DNA of 64,000 bases from Verrucomicrobiales bacterium. Lineage in GTDB: Bacteria; Verrucomicrobiota; Verrucomicrobiia; Verrucomicrobiales; DEV007. A program made the position numbers and the translations under genes. Location: contig JARGNG010000005.1 of the NCBI GenBank assembly GCA_029213265.1, forward strand, positions 124,001-188,000, in the 5' to 3' direction. Of the stretch, positions 1 through 8,770 are shown piece after piece. The notes under the pieces are model-generated. The model worked only from the letters and a program-made list of their open reading frames with translations, did not search any database and was not told where the DNA came from. Positions within the stretch are counted from its first letter, which is position 1. Each line of letters begins with the position of its first letter.

Positions 1-2
1 TG

Positions 3-698
3 GCGACGCTGGAGAAAAACGGACTGGCTGAAAACACACTCGTCATTTTCACGAGCGACAATGGCGGGATGATCAACATAACCGGCCAGAAAGCGATCAC
101 GCAGGGGCACAAACTGAATGGGGAATTGTTAGGATTTAAATTTGACGGATGGGAAGGCGGGCATCGCGTTCCGTTTATCGCCCACTGGTCGGGAAAGATC
201 AAAGCGGGCTCCGAATCAAAACAGCTGATTTGCAATGTCGACCTTCTCGCAACGATGGCGGCGCTCACGGGACAGGAGTTGAAGGCCGACGAAGGACCGG
301 ACAGTTTTAATGTGCTTCCCGCTCTTACCTCCGATCCCGAAGAGCCTATCCGCGATCATCTCGTTCTTGGTGCCAGCAAGGAGAGTCACCTCGTGTTTCG
401 GGATGGAGATTGGGTACTGATAACGGGCAAAGGTGGCGGTGGCTTCAACAGTTCAAAGGTGGGCTCACACACTTTCGGTGGAGCGGCCGCCCTGAAATTT
501 GCAGGCCAAACCAACAGCGATATCGTGGACGGGAAAATCAAACCGGATGCGCCTGCCGCCCAGCTCTACGATCTTTCCTCCGACCCATCGCAGGCCACCA
601 ATGTAATCGACATATATCCGGATCAGGCGGAGTCGATGCGGGCCAGGCTGAATCAGGTCAAAACTTCACCCGGCAGCCGTCCGGGCAACCGCAGGTAA
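3..698 (+). CDS. Sulfatase, C-terminal part (5' end outside window)
   Basis: The frame is open from base 3 and reads ATLEKNGLAENTLVIFTSDNGG before the first internal Met at base 69. That is the conserved 'D-x-T-L-V-I-F-T-S-D-N-G' segment of the alkaline-phosphatase-like sulfatase fold, which carries the metal-binding Asp and Asn. Downstream come the usual 'GWEGGHRVPFIAHW' block and the C-terminal 'AAQLYDLSSDPSQATNV' block found in exported arylsulfatases. The N-terminal formylglycine motif C/S-x-P-x-R would lie upstream of the window, so activity class cannot be judged. Known role of the family: hydrolysis of sulfate esters, typically on polysaccharides, in the periplasm or outside the cell. 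The Met at base 69 is not a start, because conserved sequence continues before it. Confidence 0.93.
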   Translation, partial: ATLEKNGLAENTLVIFTSDNGGMINITGQKAITQGHKLNGELLGFKFDGWEGGHRVPFIAHWSGKIKAGSESKQLICNVDLLATMAALTGQELKADEGPDSFNVLPALTSDPEEPIRDHLVLGASKESHLVFRDGDWVLITGKGGGGFNSSKVGSHTFGGAAALKFAGQTNSDIVDGKIKPDAPAAQLYDLSSDPSQATNVIDIYPDQAESMRARLNQVKTSPGSRPGNRR

Positions 699-828
699 GC
701 AAATGCTGCCGTTCCCGCGAAGGATGCGCTCCGGCCGAACATCGTTTTCACAATGATCGACGCTCCCGGGAATAGATCGAAGATCGAGGGAGCGAAAGGC
801 CCACTTCCATTCCGGGGCGCGATCGGAA

Positions 829-930
829 CTAGTGTTTCTGCTTCCACTTATCTGCGAAAGCGAGGATGAGAAGACCGGCAAGGGTCATCGAGCCGAAAAG
901 AAGGAGAATGAAGAATAGGTCGGGATTCAT
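829..930 (-). CDS. 33-residue single-pass membrane microprotein
   Basis: A short reading frame on the minus strand begins MNPDLFFILLLFGSMTLAG and ends KWKQKH. It has about 20 uninterrupted hydrophobic residues followed by a basic tail, the shape of a single-span inner-membrane protein with a cytoplasmic C terminus. No Shine-Dalgarno-like sequence is visible. It is the only coding candidate in the 420-nt gap between the sulfatase end and the BNR gene; I recognise nothing else there. I do not recognise a family. It could be a chance frame, but the clean TM-plus-basic-tail composition argues for a real gene. Confidence 0.35.
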   Translation of the reverse strand: MNPDLFFILLLFGSMTLAGLLILAFADKWKQKH

Positions 931-1120
931 GAGTGGGTTAGGGAACGGTGTCCGGCCACCAGAATAGCCTCAAATCGGCCTTAGCAAAGCAGGATTTCAC
1001 CCCCTCCAACCCGGGACAAGGCGCGGTGACGGACGCATACGGTGAAAAACAATTTTCTGTCGGCAGTTCCCCCATATCCGCCCTCGTTTTCGGGAAAAGA
1101 AAGGCTCACATTGCGGTCTT

Positions 1121-4100
1121 ATGCGAATGAGAGCCATTCTACTTTTTCTGGCAGTCGGCACCATCACCGTTGCATCCCGCGCTGAAGACCGAATCGTTCC
1201 TCCAGGGTGGGACGCCGCGCTGGCCGGGGATCGAGTCATGGAGCAGCTCGTCACGTATACTGCAGCCGGGGTGAAAGGGGCTCACGATGCCGAACTCTCC
1301 CTCCATGAGCGCCATGCCTATATCGTTGCTGAAGTCGACGACGAAATGACCGGGGAAAGCGCGGCCCGCCCGAATATCTACAGCACCTTGTCCATCGTGA
1401 ATCTCGACTCCCTCAAGGTCGAGGACATCCAGGTGATTGCCCGGGGTGAACAGGCTTTCGAGAACACAACTCTCCCCGTAGGGGCGATCTTTGTTCCGCG
1501 CATCTACCCGATCAATGAGGACACGCTACGCTGCTACTTCGCGAGCGAACGCCCCGGGCAAAGGCAGTCTCAAATGTGGTATCGCGATTTCGACCTCAAG
1601 ACACGCACGTTTGCCCCGACGATCCACAAGGGAAAGCTGAAGACAGCCGCCGGCACCTTTGATATGCAGCCGCAACACTTCCACGCCGACGCTGCGGCCC
1701 GCGGATTCAGGAAACCTGCGAAGGACTTTGGTCTCTACCTCTTCGATTCCTTCAAAGTCTTCGACGGAAAAACCTACATCGCACTCAACAATTTCCCCGG
1801 AAAGCAGAATGCTCTCGCTCTCGTCCACGACAACTTCGCCACCTTCGAGATCCTCGGTCATTACAACGAGCCGCAATCTGCGAACCTGAGCGAGTCAGCA
1901 GTGAATCAACTCCCCGATGGAACCTGGATGGCGATCTGCCGAAACGACAGCGGGAACTATCATTTCACGACCAGCAAGGATGGTCGTTCCTGGACTTCCG
2001 GACGCGAATTACCCCCTGTCTCCAACGGTACAAGTTCGAAGCCGACCTTCGACAAACTCGGTGACCTCTACTATCTGGGCTGGCAGGAGGTGACGCGTAT
2101 CCATGGAGTGAATCGAAGTGTGTTCAATGTCGATGTCTCACGCGACGGCGTGAACTGGGAACGGAAGTATCGCTTTGAAAGCACCCTGTCCTTTCAGTAT
2201 CCCACCTTCCGCGAGCACGGAGGCGAGATCTGGCTAACGGTTACTCAGGGAGATCATTCTCCGAGCCGGAAGGAGCGGATCATGTTTGGGAGACTGGAAA
2301 CCCCTGGCGAATTCGCCTCGCAGAAAGGCCTGACCCGAAAACCGATCCCGGACCCGCCTCTGCCGCCGGCGATCCTGAAACCGGGCGTACAACTTTTCAC
2401 CGATCGCGACTACACACTCATCGAAGCGCCTGAATTTCTTCTCGGGCAAACGTTTCTCCGCACCAGCATCGAGGGCTATACCGTGGAATGCACCTCTCCC
2501 GGTGACCTCCACGTTTTGACCCTCAGCAAAGAACACTCGGCCAACCGGGCCGGCGACCTGCTCGGCCGGGGATTCAAGAAAGTCGACACTCCGGAATTCC
2601 AGCTCTTCGAGGGCGATCTCAATCGGGTCTCTGCCTACCGCAAGCGTCTCGAAAGCGGCGATCGGTTGACTCTGAGCAAGCTCGCGTTTCCCGTGCTCAG
2701 TAGAGACTTGAAGATCAAACTTCTCAACGCCGGCAAACCTGAAGTCGTTGAAGCCACCGAGACGCCGGAGAAGGCCGCAGCACGGATCGCAAAGATGGAG
2801 AAGGTCGCCGACCATGCCCTCGTCCCTCCAGTGGTAAATACTTCCCCACTCCCCCGCTACGGTTACGACAAGCTCGACTATGGTATGACCATCGGCATTG
2901 AACGCACGCCGGGCGGTCGACTCTGGGCCTGTTGGGTTGCCGGTGGCGACAGCCCCGATGCCTACTTCGTCCTCGCCTCCAGCGACAACGACGGGGAGAC
3001 CTGGTCACCCCCCCGGGTCGTGCTCGATTCTCACGAGCAGGATCTTGGTGCGAAACGCAGTATCCTCGTCGGCAATCTCTGGACGGATCCGAAGGGACGG
3101 CTCTGGCTCATCTTCGACCAGTCAATGGATATGTACGATGGTCGGGCCGGCGTCTGGGCCACCGTCTGTGACAATCCTGACGGGGACGAACCAACCTGGT
3201 CGAAACCCCGCCGCATTTGGCACGGCGTGACCCTAAACAAACCGACCGTGCTTTCGAACGGGGAATGGATGCTGCCGATCTCGCTCGACCAGCGCCCGGG
3301 CTTTCGTGAATTCAAGGGCTGCTTCCGCGAACTCGACCCGCTGCGCGGCGCGAATGTCTTTGTCTCGACCGACGAGGGCGCAACCTGGACGCGGCGCGGC
3401 GTCAGGACCTTCCCCAATCCGGACTGGCACGAACACATGATCGTAGAGAAAAAGAATGGATCCCTCTGGATGCTGGCACGGACCCGCAGCGGCATTATGG
3501 AAAGTGTCTCGCTCGATGGAGGGGCTCATTGGAGCGAACCTGTGGAGTCCGCGATCAAACACCCCGTGGCGCGATTTTTCATCCGGCGGCTGCAATCCGG
3601 ACGCCTTCTCCTGATCAAACACGGCGACAAAATCGATGCCCACAAGGGTCGTGTCCAATTGAGCGCCTGGCTCTCCGATGACGATGGCGAAACCTGGAAA
3701 GGCGGCCTCGTCCTCGACGAGCGCAAGGGGATCTCCTACCCCGACGGCTTTCAGTCGCCGGACGGGGCGATCTATATTTCGTACGACCGAAACCGCTCCA
3801 CCGATGGCGAAATCCTGATGGCCCGCTTCACGGAGGAGGATGTGTTGGCCAGGCAATTCAAAGGCCCCCGCTCAAAGGCGAAGATGCTGATCAGTCGACC
3901 TCTGGCCCGGGAGGTGGCGAAGTTGCCCGCCTACCAGGGACCCACCCCCGGTGTGGAGCGCGAAATCGACCTGCCACTCGTTGACATTTCCGCTGAGAAA
4001 GGTCGCCACTCTGTCGTCGCTGCCGGCACGGAATCCATCTACCAGGGCCACTGCGACACCGTCTTACTTCCCGATGGGAAAACCATGTTCACCGCCTGGT

Positions 4101-5080
4101 GTCTTGGCCACGCGCAATGGATCGGTCCGATCGCGAAAAGCACCGATGCCGGCCTCAGCTGGAGCCAACCTCTCGAAGTGCCCGACAACTGGCACGAGAC
4201 CTCGAACACGCCCGCCCTCCATCGCCTTGTTGCGCCCGACGGCACCGGCCGTCTCTTCTGCTTCGCGGATGGTCTTGATTGGAGTCGCCACGGCAAACCT
4301 CCCTACCCGATGCACCAATCGCATTCTGAAGACAATGGCAAAACCTGGAGCCCCATGGTCCCGAACGGCGTCGAGGGAGAAGTCCCGCCAAAAACCATTC
4401 TCTCCTTTGACGGGGGCAGGCGGCACATACTGTGGAGCGACCTGCCGGGCTACGTCATTCAGAGCGAGTCCCTTGACGTAGGACTGACCTGGAGTGCCGG
4501 CCGCCGCATTCTCCGCGTCCCGGATCGCTGGTCCCAGCCATCTGTAATCCGTTCCCCCGACGGCAAGACCCACCTCATGCTCCTGCGGGAAAACGGTCGC
4601 CAGCATCAGTCGCTTTATTCCGTCAGTCTCGACCATGCGACGACCTGGAGCGAGCCGAAGGAACTACCCGCAACGCTCACGGGTGATCGCCACGTTGCAA
4701 AGTTTGCCCCCGATGGACGCCTCGTCGTCGCCTTCCGCGATGTCGCAAAAAGCAGTTCGACCTACGGTCATTACGTCGCCTGGGTGGGCCGTTTCCAGGA
4801 CCTTCTTGAAGGCAATCCGGGCGACTATCGCATCAAGCTTTTCCACAACATACTGAGGACGGACTCAGACCGCCCCGGGCAGGGAAATATGGATTGCGGA
4901 TATTCCGATCTCGAGCTCCTGCCGGACGGGACGATTGTCGCCACCACCTATCTGAAGTATGCGGAAGGTCCCGGGAAACATTCCGTCATGAACACCCGGT
5001 TTACGCTGGAGGAGACGGATACCCTGGTCAGGAAAACGGCAGCCAACCAGCGATTTCCCGGCAGCCAAGCTTCACCGTAG
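1121..5080 (+). CDS. Giant secreted sialidase-like protein with three BNR propellers
   Basis: The 1319-residue product starts with a signal peptide (hydrophobic core ILLFLAVGTITVA, cleavage near residue 21). At least ten Asp-box (S-x-D-x-G-x-T-W) signatures are visible, for example SKDGRSW, SRDGVNW, SDNDGETW, STDEGATW, SDDDGETW, STDAGLSW and SEDNGKTW. They fall in three blocks: about 22-400, 580-930 and 960-1310. This suggests three consecutive sialidase-type six-bladed propellers, the middle one with the 'DERKGISYPDGFQSPDG' block seen in annotated PVC sialidase-like proteins. Linkage specificity cannot be inferred; such proteins may bind or cleave sialic acid or other glycans. Alternative start at the ATG six bases downstream (1127). 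The stop codon lies inside a 30-nt repeat found again at 5636. Confidence 0.85.
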   Translation: MRMRAILLFLAVGTITVASRAEDRIVPPGWDAALAGDRVMEQLVTYTAAGVKGAHDAELSLHERHAYIVAEVDDEMTGESAARPNIYSTLSIVNLDSLKVEDIQVIARGEQAFENTTLPVGAIFVPRIYPINEDTLRCYFASERPGQRQSQMWYRDFDLKTRTFAPTIHKGKLKTAAGTFDMQPQHFHADAAARGFRKPAKDFGLYLFDSFKVFDGKTYIALNNFPGKQNALALVHDNFATFEILGHYNEPQSANLSESAVNQLPDGTWMAICRNDSGNYHFTTSKDGRSWTSGRELPPVSNGTSSKPTFDKLGDLYYLGWQEVTRIHGVNRSVFNVDVSRDGVNWERKYRFESTLSFQYPTFREHGGEIWLTVTQGDHSPSRKERIMFGRLETPGEFASQKGLTRKPIPDPPLPPAILKPGVQLFTDRDYTLIEAPEFLLGQTFLRTSIEGYTVECTSPGDLHVLTLSKEHSANRAGDLLGRGFKKVDTPEFQLFEGDLNRVSAYRKRLESGDRLTLSKLAFPVLSRDLKIKLLNAGKPEVVEATETPEKAAARIAKMEKVADHALVPPVVNTSPLPRYGYDKLDYGMTIGIERTPGGRLWACWVAGGDSPDAYFVLASSDNDGETWSPPRVVLDSHEQDLGAKRSILVGNLWTDPKGRLWLIFDQSMDMYDGRAGVWATVCDNPDGDEPTWSKPRRIWHGVTLNKPTVLSNGEWMLPISLDQRPGFREFKGCFRELDPLRGANVFVSTDEGATWTRRGVRTFPNPDWHEHMIVEKKNGSLWMLARTRSGIMESVSLDGGAHWSEPVESAIKHPVARFFIRRLQSGRLLLIKHGDKIDAHKGRVQLSAWLSDDDGETWKGGLVLDERKGISYPDGFQSPDGAIYISYDRNRSTDGEILMARFTEEDVLARQFKGPRSKAKMLISRPLAREVAKLPAYQGPTPGVEREIDLPLVDISAEKGRHSVVAAGTESIYQGHCDTVLLPDGKTMFTAWCLGHAQWIGPIAKSTDAGLSWSQPLEVPDNWHETSNTPALHRLVAPDGTGRLFCFADGLDWSRHGKPPYPMHQSHSEDNGKTWSPMVPNGVEGEVPPKTILSFDGGRRHILWSDLPGYVIQSESLDVGLTWSAGRRILRVPDRWSQPSVIRSPDGKTHLMLLRENGRQHQSLYSVSLDHATTWSEPKELPATLTGDRHVAKFAPDGRLVVAFRDVAKSSSTYGHYVAWVGRFQDLLEGNPGDYRIKLFHNILRTDSDRPGQGNMDCGYSDLELLPDGTIVATTYLKYAEGPGKHSVMNTRFTLEETDTLVRKTAANQRFPGSQASP

Positions 5081-5099
5081 AGGAAAACGTAAGTTTTTC
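5070..5099. repeat. 30-nt direct repeat, copy 1 (hairpin-forming)
   Basis: The 30 bases from CTTCACCGTAGAGG to AAGTTTTTC are identical to 5636-5665. The core AAAAC-GTAA-GTTTT folds as a stem with a GNRA (GUAA) tetraloop, and flanking bases extend the stem. This copy contains the stop codon of the BNR gene (5078-5080), so it sits where a 3' UTR hairpin would. A single C/T difference follows the identical part. Confidence 0.75.
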
Positions 5100-5118
5100 C
5101 CCGACAGAGCCAAAAGCC

Positions 5119-5511
5119 TCACCCCACCGAGTGGTCGATCAGGCCCTCCTGGACATCAATGAGGTCCCGCCGCAGGACGAAGACCGAAAGGTTGACGTTC
5201 TCGCCGGCGAGGATGCGCCGCTTTAAGGCGGGATCGATCCGGATCCGGGCAAATTGAAACAGGTTACGCGAAGCGATCGTGACGAAGACCATGTCGGACT
5301 CGTCGACGCGGTCCCTTCGTCCGAAGCGATGATAGTTCGCCCGATCCTGAGCCAGAATGTCGCGCAGGGTAGTCAGCTGATTCCCCCGCGAATTGACACG
5401 GTCCTTTCCGGAAATTCGACAGTTATAGAGATCGAGCCCGTCATAGGCTCCGGCGCGGGGGAGCGAAAAGCAAAGTAGCGCGAGGACAAGGAGGGGTATC
5501 AGTCTTTTCAT
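5119..5511 (-). CDS. Small secreted protein of unknown function
   Basis: 130 residues with a clear signal peptide (MKRLIPLLVLALLCFSLPRAGA, cleavage about residue 22). The mature part is about 107 residues, charged, with one Cys (DLYNCRISGKDR) and no motif I recognise. The text 'ESDMVFVTIASRNLFQFARIRIDPALKRRILAGENVNLSVFVLRRD' suggests alternating beta strands, as in a small secreted beta-rich protein. It is transcribed toward the BNR gene, and the two copies of the 30-nt repeat lie on either side of it, at 5070 and 5636. Function is unknown; only export is supported. Confidence 0.6.
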   Translation of the reverse strand: MKRLIPLLVLALLCFSLPRAGAYDGLDLYNCRISGKDRVNSRGNQLTTLRDILAQDRANYHRFGRRDRVDESDMVFVTIASRNLFQFARIRIDPALKRRILAGENVNLSVFVLRRDLIDVQEGLIDHSVG

Positions 5512-5635
5512 GAAGAAAATCTCTCCTACAAGCCTTTCCCCGGCAAACCCGGAGTCGTACGGAATCCACTGAAAAATTCTACGGAAATCCCCTATCGAAA
5601 TGTCATGGCTCCGGACAGGCCCTCACGCCAATCGA

Positions 5636-5665
5636 CTTCACCGTAGAGGAAAACGTAAGTTTTTC
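5636..5665. repeat. 30-nt direct repeat, copy 2 (hairpin-forming)
   Basis: Exact copy of 5070-5099, 125 nt upstream of the small secreted gene's start. Here the following base is T, so the stem AGAGGAAAAC/GTTTTTCTCC around the GUAA loop pairs better than in copy 1. The interval 5512-5885 otherwise holds no recognisable gene, only the putative -10 element of the next gene (TAGAAT at 5862). Confidence 0.75.
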
Positions 5666-5885
5666 TCCGACCGGGACAACGACCTGATCCCGCGCGGGCA
5701 AAACCGAGATTACCCCTCCAATCATCGAATCGAAAAGCCACCTCACCCCGGCCAGGTACGTTTGAGCAGGGTTGAGCCCCCGACGGAACCCTCTTGAATT
5801 GCAGGCCTGACAGATTGCTTTATTTTCTCTCCGGAAAGCTGGCGCAATCGGGGAAACGCGCTAGAATCCCCGTCCACACATTTTG

Positions 5886-8693
5886 ATGAAAGCCTCCCGC
5901 TATCAGACAGATACTGCTGACCCTTCTCAATTCGCTCCCGGACAACGGTGGGTGAGTGAAACGCAGACCGAATTCGGACTCGCCATCATTTTGAAGGCGG
6001 ACTCTACCATTGTACAGGCGTTCTATCCTGCTGTCGGAGAGACCCTTACGTATGCGTCCCGCAACGCCCCGCTCCGCCGCGTCGAGTTTGAGCCGGGCGA
6101 TACGGTGAAAGATCAGGAAGGCAATTCCTTTTCCGTTTCAGACGTTCGCGAGGAGAATAAGTGCCTCATTTACATCGACAGCGATGGAAACGAGCTCGCC
6201 GAAAGCAATCTCTCGGACACGATGAACGTCCAGCGTCCCGAGCAGCGCCTGCTTTCCGGCGTCAGCGACGAGCCACGGCTCTGGAGTCTCCGCCAGTCGG
6301 CGATTCGAAACCAGCAGGAGGCCCGTTCCCGTGAGGTGCGCGGACTCATCGGGGGCCGTGTATCCCTGATTCCCCATCAGCTCTACATCGCGGAGGAAGT
6401 CGCCAACCGACAGGCTCCCCGCGTTCTCCTTGCCGACGAGGTGGGTCTGGGAAAAACGATTGAAGCCTGTCTCATTCTGCACCGGCTTCACCTCAGCGGT
6501 CGCGCCAGGCGGATTCTCATTCTCGTGCCGGATGCTCTGGTGAATCAGTGGTTTGTCGAGCTCTACCGCCGATTTGCGATGTCGTTTGCGATCTACGATG
6601 AGGAACGCGCGATCTCCATCGAAGCAGGCGGGGAAGACGAAGAGGAGAGAAAGGATACCAATCCCTTCTTCGACGACCAACTCGTGCTTTGCGCGACTTC
6701 CTGGCTCGCCGCGAATCCCAAGCGGGCCGCGCAGGCGGCAGCAGCGGAATGGGATCTGACGATTGTCGACGAGGCCCACCATCTCGAATGGACCACGAAA
6801 TCTTCCAGCCCCGAATACGACGCCGTTGAAGCGATTGCTCAGAAATCGGTCGGACTGCTTTTGCTTACCGCCACGCCCGAGCAACTCGGGCAGCAGGGAC
6901 ACTTTGCCCGGCTTCGCCTTCTTGATCCAGCGCGGTTTTCGGATCTAAAGGAATTCATCAAAGAATCGGATCAATACCGCAAGATCTCCGATTTGGCAGA
7001 CCGACTTGCCAGCGAAAAATCCCTGCGGAAATCAGACCTGAAGGATCTGGAAAAATTGCTCGGCAAGGAAGTGGCAGCCAAACTGGATGCGGATGACACC
7101 CCGGCCAACCGCGAATCCTGTCGCTCTTCCCTGATCGATTTGCATGGACCGGGTCGCGTTCTTTTCCGCAACCGCCGTCTCGTTCTCGACAGTTTCCCCC
7201 AGAGGATTGCCCACCTATCCGCGCTCAGTTGCGAACCGGAGAAGGCCTTTGAAACCAAGGTCGACTGGCTCGTCGAATTGATGAAGAGCCGGCCGGACGA
7301 CAAGATTCTCCTGATCACCCATCTTCGCGAATCGGTCGAGGCCATTGAGGAAGCACTTCGGGAGCGTATCAGTTCTCAGGCGACCGTTTTCCACGAGGGG
7401 CTCAGCCTTTTGCAACGGGACAAAAATGCAGCGTGGTTTGCCGATGAGGAAATGGGAGCCCGCATCCTGATCTGTTCCGAGATTGGTTCGGAGGGGCGGA
7501 ATTTCCAGTTCGCCCATCACCTCGTTCTGTTTGATCTCCCTTCCGATCCCGGATTGCTGGAACAGCGGATCGGGCGACTCGACCGGATCGGACAACAGGA
7601 GAACATTCACATTCACGTCCCGATCATCGAAGGCAGCGGCGAAGAACTCAAAGCTCTCTGGTATCACAACGGTCTCGGTGCCTTTGAACACACCCTCCAC
7701 GGATCGGGCCCGATTGATCGCGAATTCCGCGAGGAGATCGATCGGCTTTGCGAAGCCTCCGCCGAAGAACGCGAAAAGGCATTGCCCAAACTTCTCGACC
7801 GCACCCGTGAATTCAAAGAGAAAATCGACAAGGAACTCGAGCAGGGCCGCGACCATTTGCTGGAAGTCAGCTCCTTTGATCGGGATCAGGGCCAGGCGCT
7901 CGTGTCCCAGATCGAAGACCTCGACGAGGACACCCGGCTGGAGTACCTGATGTTGAAACTGTTCGATCACTCCGGTGTCACAGTCGAGGATCTCGACGAT
8001 CGTTCCTACGTGCTCCTTCCCGAGCACCTCTTTTCCGCCGAAGCCTTTCCGGGCCTGCCGGAGGAAGGGCTTTCCGTCACTTTCTCCCGCGAGGTCGCCC
8101 TGACCCGCGAGGATATCACCTTCCTTTCCGCCGATCATCCGATGGTGATCAGCGCGATCGACAGCTTTCTCTCGAAAGATCACGGCAACTCCGCTTTCTT
8201 CCGTCTCGAAAAGGCCGGAGAGCAGCTGCTCATGGTGGAAACCGTTTCGGTGCTGGAGTGCATCGCCCCCGAATACCTCCATGCGGACCGCTTTCTCCCG
8301 GCTCGTCCGATTCGGCAGATCATCGATCAGAAAGGGCGCGACCGGACCGAGGACTTCCCCATCGAAAGAATCCGGAAAGACGGACGCCCCGGCCCTTCAA
8401 CCTTTCTCCGGGAAAAATCGAAAGCACTCAAGGGAGCGGTTCCCCCGCTTCTCGAAGTCTCCTCCAACCAAGCGGAAGACATCGCCGACGAATACCGTGC
8501 AGAGGCCATCGAAACCATGAGCGAACTCTACGATCAGGAGATCGAGCGCCTCGCCCGTTTGAAGGAAATGGGCCATCCCGTTCGCGACGCCGAAATCGAA
8601 ATGGCGAAGGAAGAAAAGGAGCAGCTCAAAAAGTATCTACTCGATGCCCCGCTGAAAATGGACTCGGTTCGCCTCATCCTCGCGATGACCTGA
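5886..8693 (+). CDS. rapA: RapA-type Swi2/Snf2 ATPase (RNA polymerase recycling factor)
   Basis: 935 residues, close to the 968 of E. coli RapA, and collinear with it. The N-terminal region 'APGQRWVSETQTEFGLA...FEPGDTVKD' matches the RapA Tudor-like domains. 'SLIPHQLYIAEEVANRQAPRVLLADEVGLGKT' gives the Q-motif and Walker A (184-191). DEAHH is at about 295, LTATPEQLG at about 327, and helicase-C motif QRIGRLDRIGQ at about 560. A long acidic C-terminal region follows. Known function: RapA binds core RNA polymerase and uses ATP to promote enzyme recycling and transcript release; I infer the same here. A TTG lies just before the ATG at 5886; I take the ATG. A TAGAAT hexamer 18 nt upstream may be the -10 box. 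Alternative: another Snf2 helicase, but the N-terminal match makes RapA the best call. Confidence 0.9.
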   Translation: MKASRYQTDTADPSQFAPGQRWVSETQTEFGLAIILKADSTIVQAFYPAVGETLTYASRNAPLRRVEFEPGDTVKDQEGNSFSVSDVREENKCLIYIDSDGNELAESNLSDTMNVQRPEQRLLSGVSDEPRLWSLRQSAIRNQQEARSREVRGLIGGRVSLIPHQLYIAEEVANRQAPRVLLADEVGLGKTIEACLILHRLHLSGRARRILILVPDALVNQWFVELYRRFAMSFAIYDEERAISIEAGGEDEEERKDTNPFFDDQLVLCATSWLAANPKRAAQAAAAEWDLTIVDEAHHLEWTTKSSSPEYDAVEAIAQKSVGLLLLTATPEQLGQQGHFARLRLLDPARFSDLKEFIKESDQYRKISDLADRLASEKSLRKSDLKDLEKLLGKEVAAKLDADDTPANRESCRSSLIDLHGPGRVLFRNRRLVLDSFPQRIAHLSALSCEPEKAFETKVDWLVELMKSRPDDKILLITHLRESVEAIEEALRERISSQATVFHEGLSLLQRDKNAAWFADEEMGARILICSEIGSEGRNFQFAHHLVLFDLPSDPGLLEQRIGRLDRIGQQENIHIHVPIIEGSGEELKALWYHNGLGAFEHTLHGSGPIDREFREEIDRLCEASAEEREKALPKLLDRTREFKEKIDKELEQGRDHLLEVSSFDRDQGQALVSQIEDLDEDTRLEYLMLKLFDHSGVTVEDLDDRSYVLLPEHLFSAEAFPGLPEEGLSVTFSREVALTREDITFLSADHPMVISAIDSFLSKDHGNSAFFRLEKAGEQLLMVETVSVLECIAPEYLHADRFLPARPIRQIIDQKGRDRTEDFPIERIRKDGRPGPSTFLREKSKALKGAVPPLLEVSSNQAEDIADEYRAEAIETMSELYDQEIERLARLKEMGHPVRDAEIEMAKEEKEQLKKYLLDAPLKMDSVRLILAMT

Positions 8694-8770
8694 GACCCGG
8701 AGGGGAAATTCCCCGTCCTTGAAAAGCGCGTTTTCCTGCCGGAAGATCCGTTTTCTACAGCTCTTCCACT

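Noticed and set aside
8703-8715. GGGGAAATTCCCC as a terminator after rapA
   Set aside because: Short stem without loop or T-run; the PBP gene follows on the same strand.
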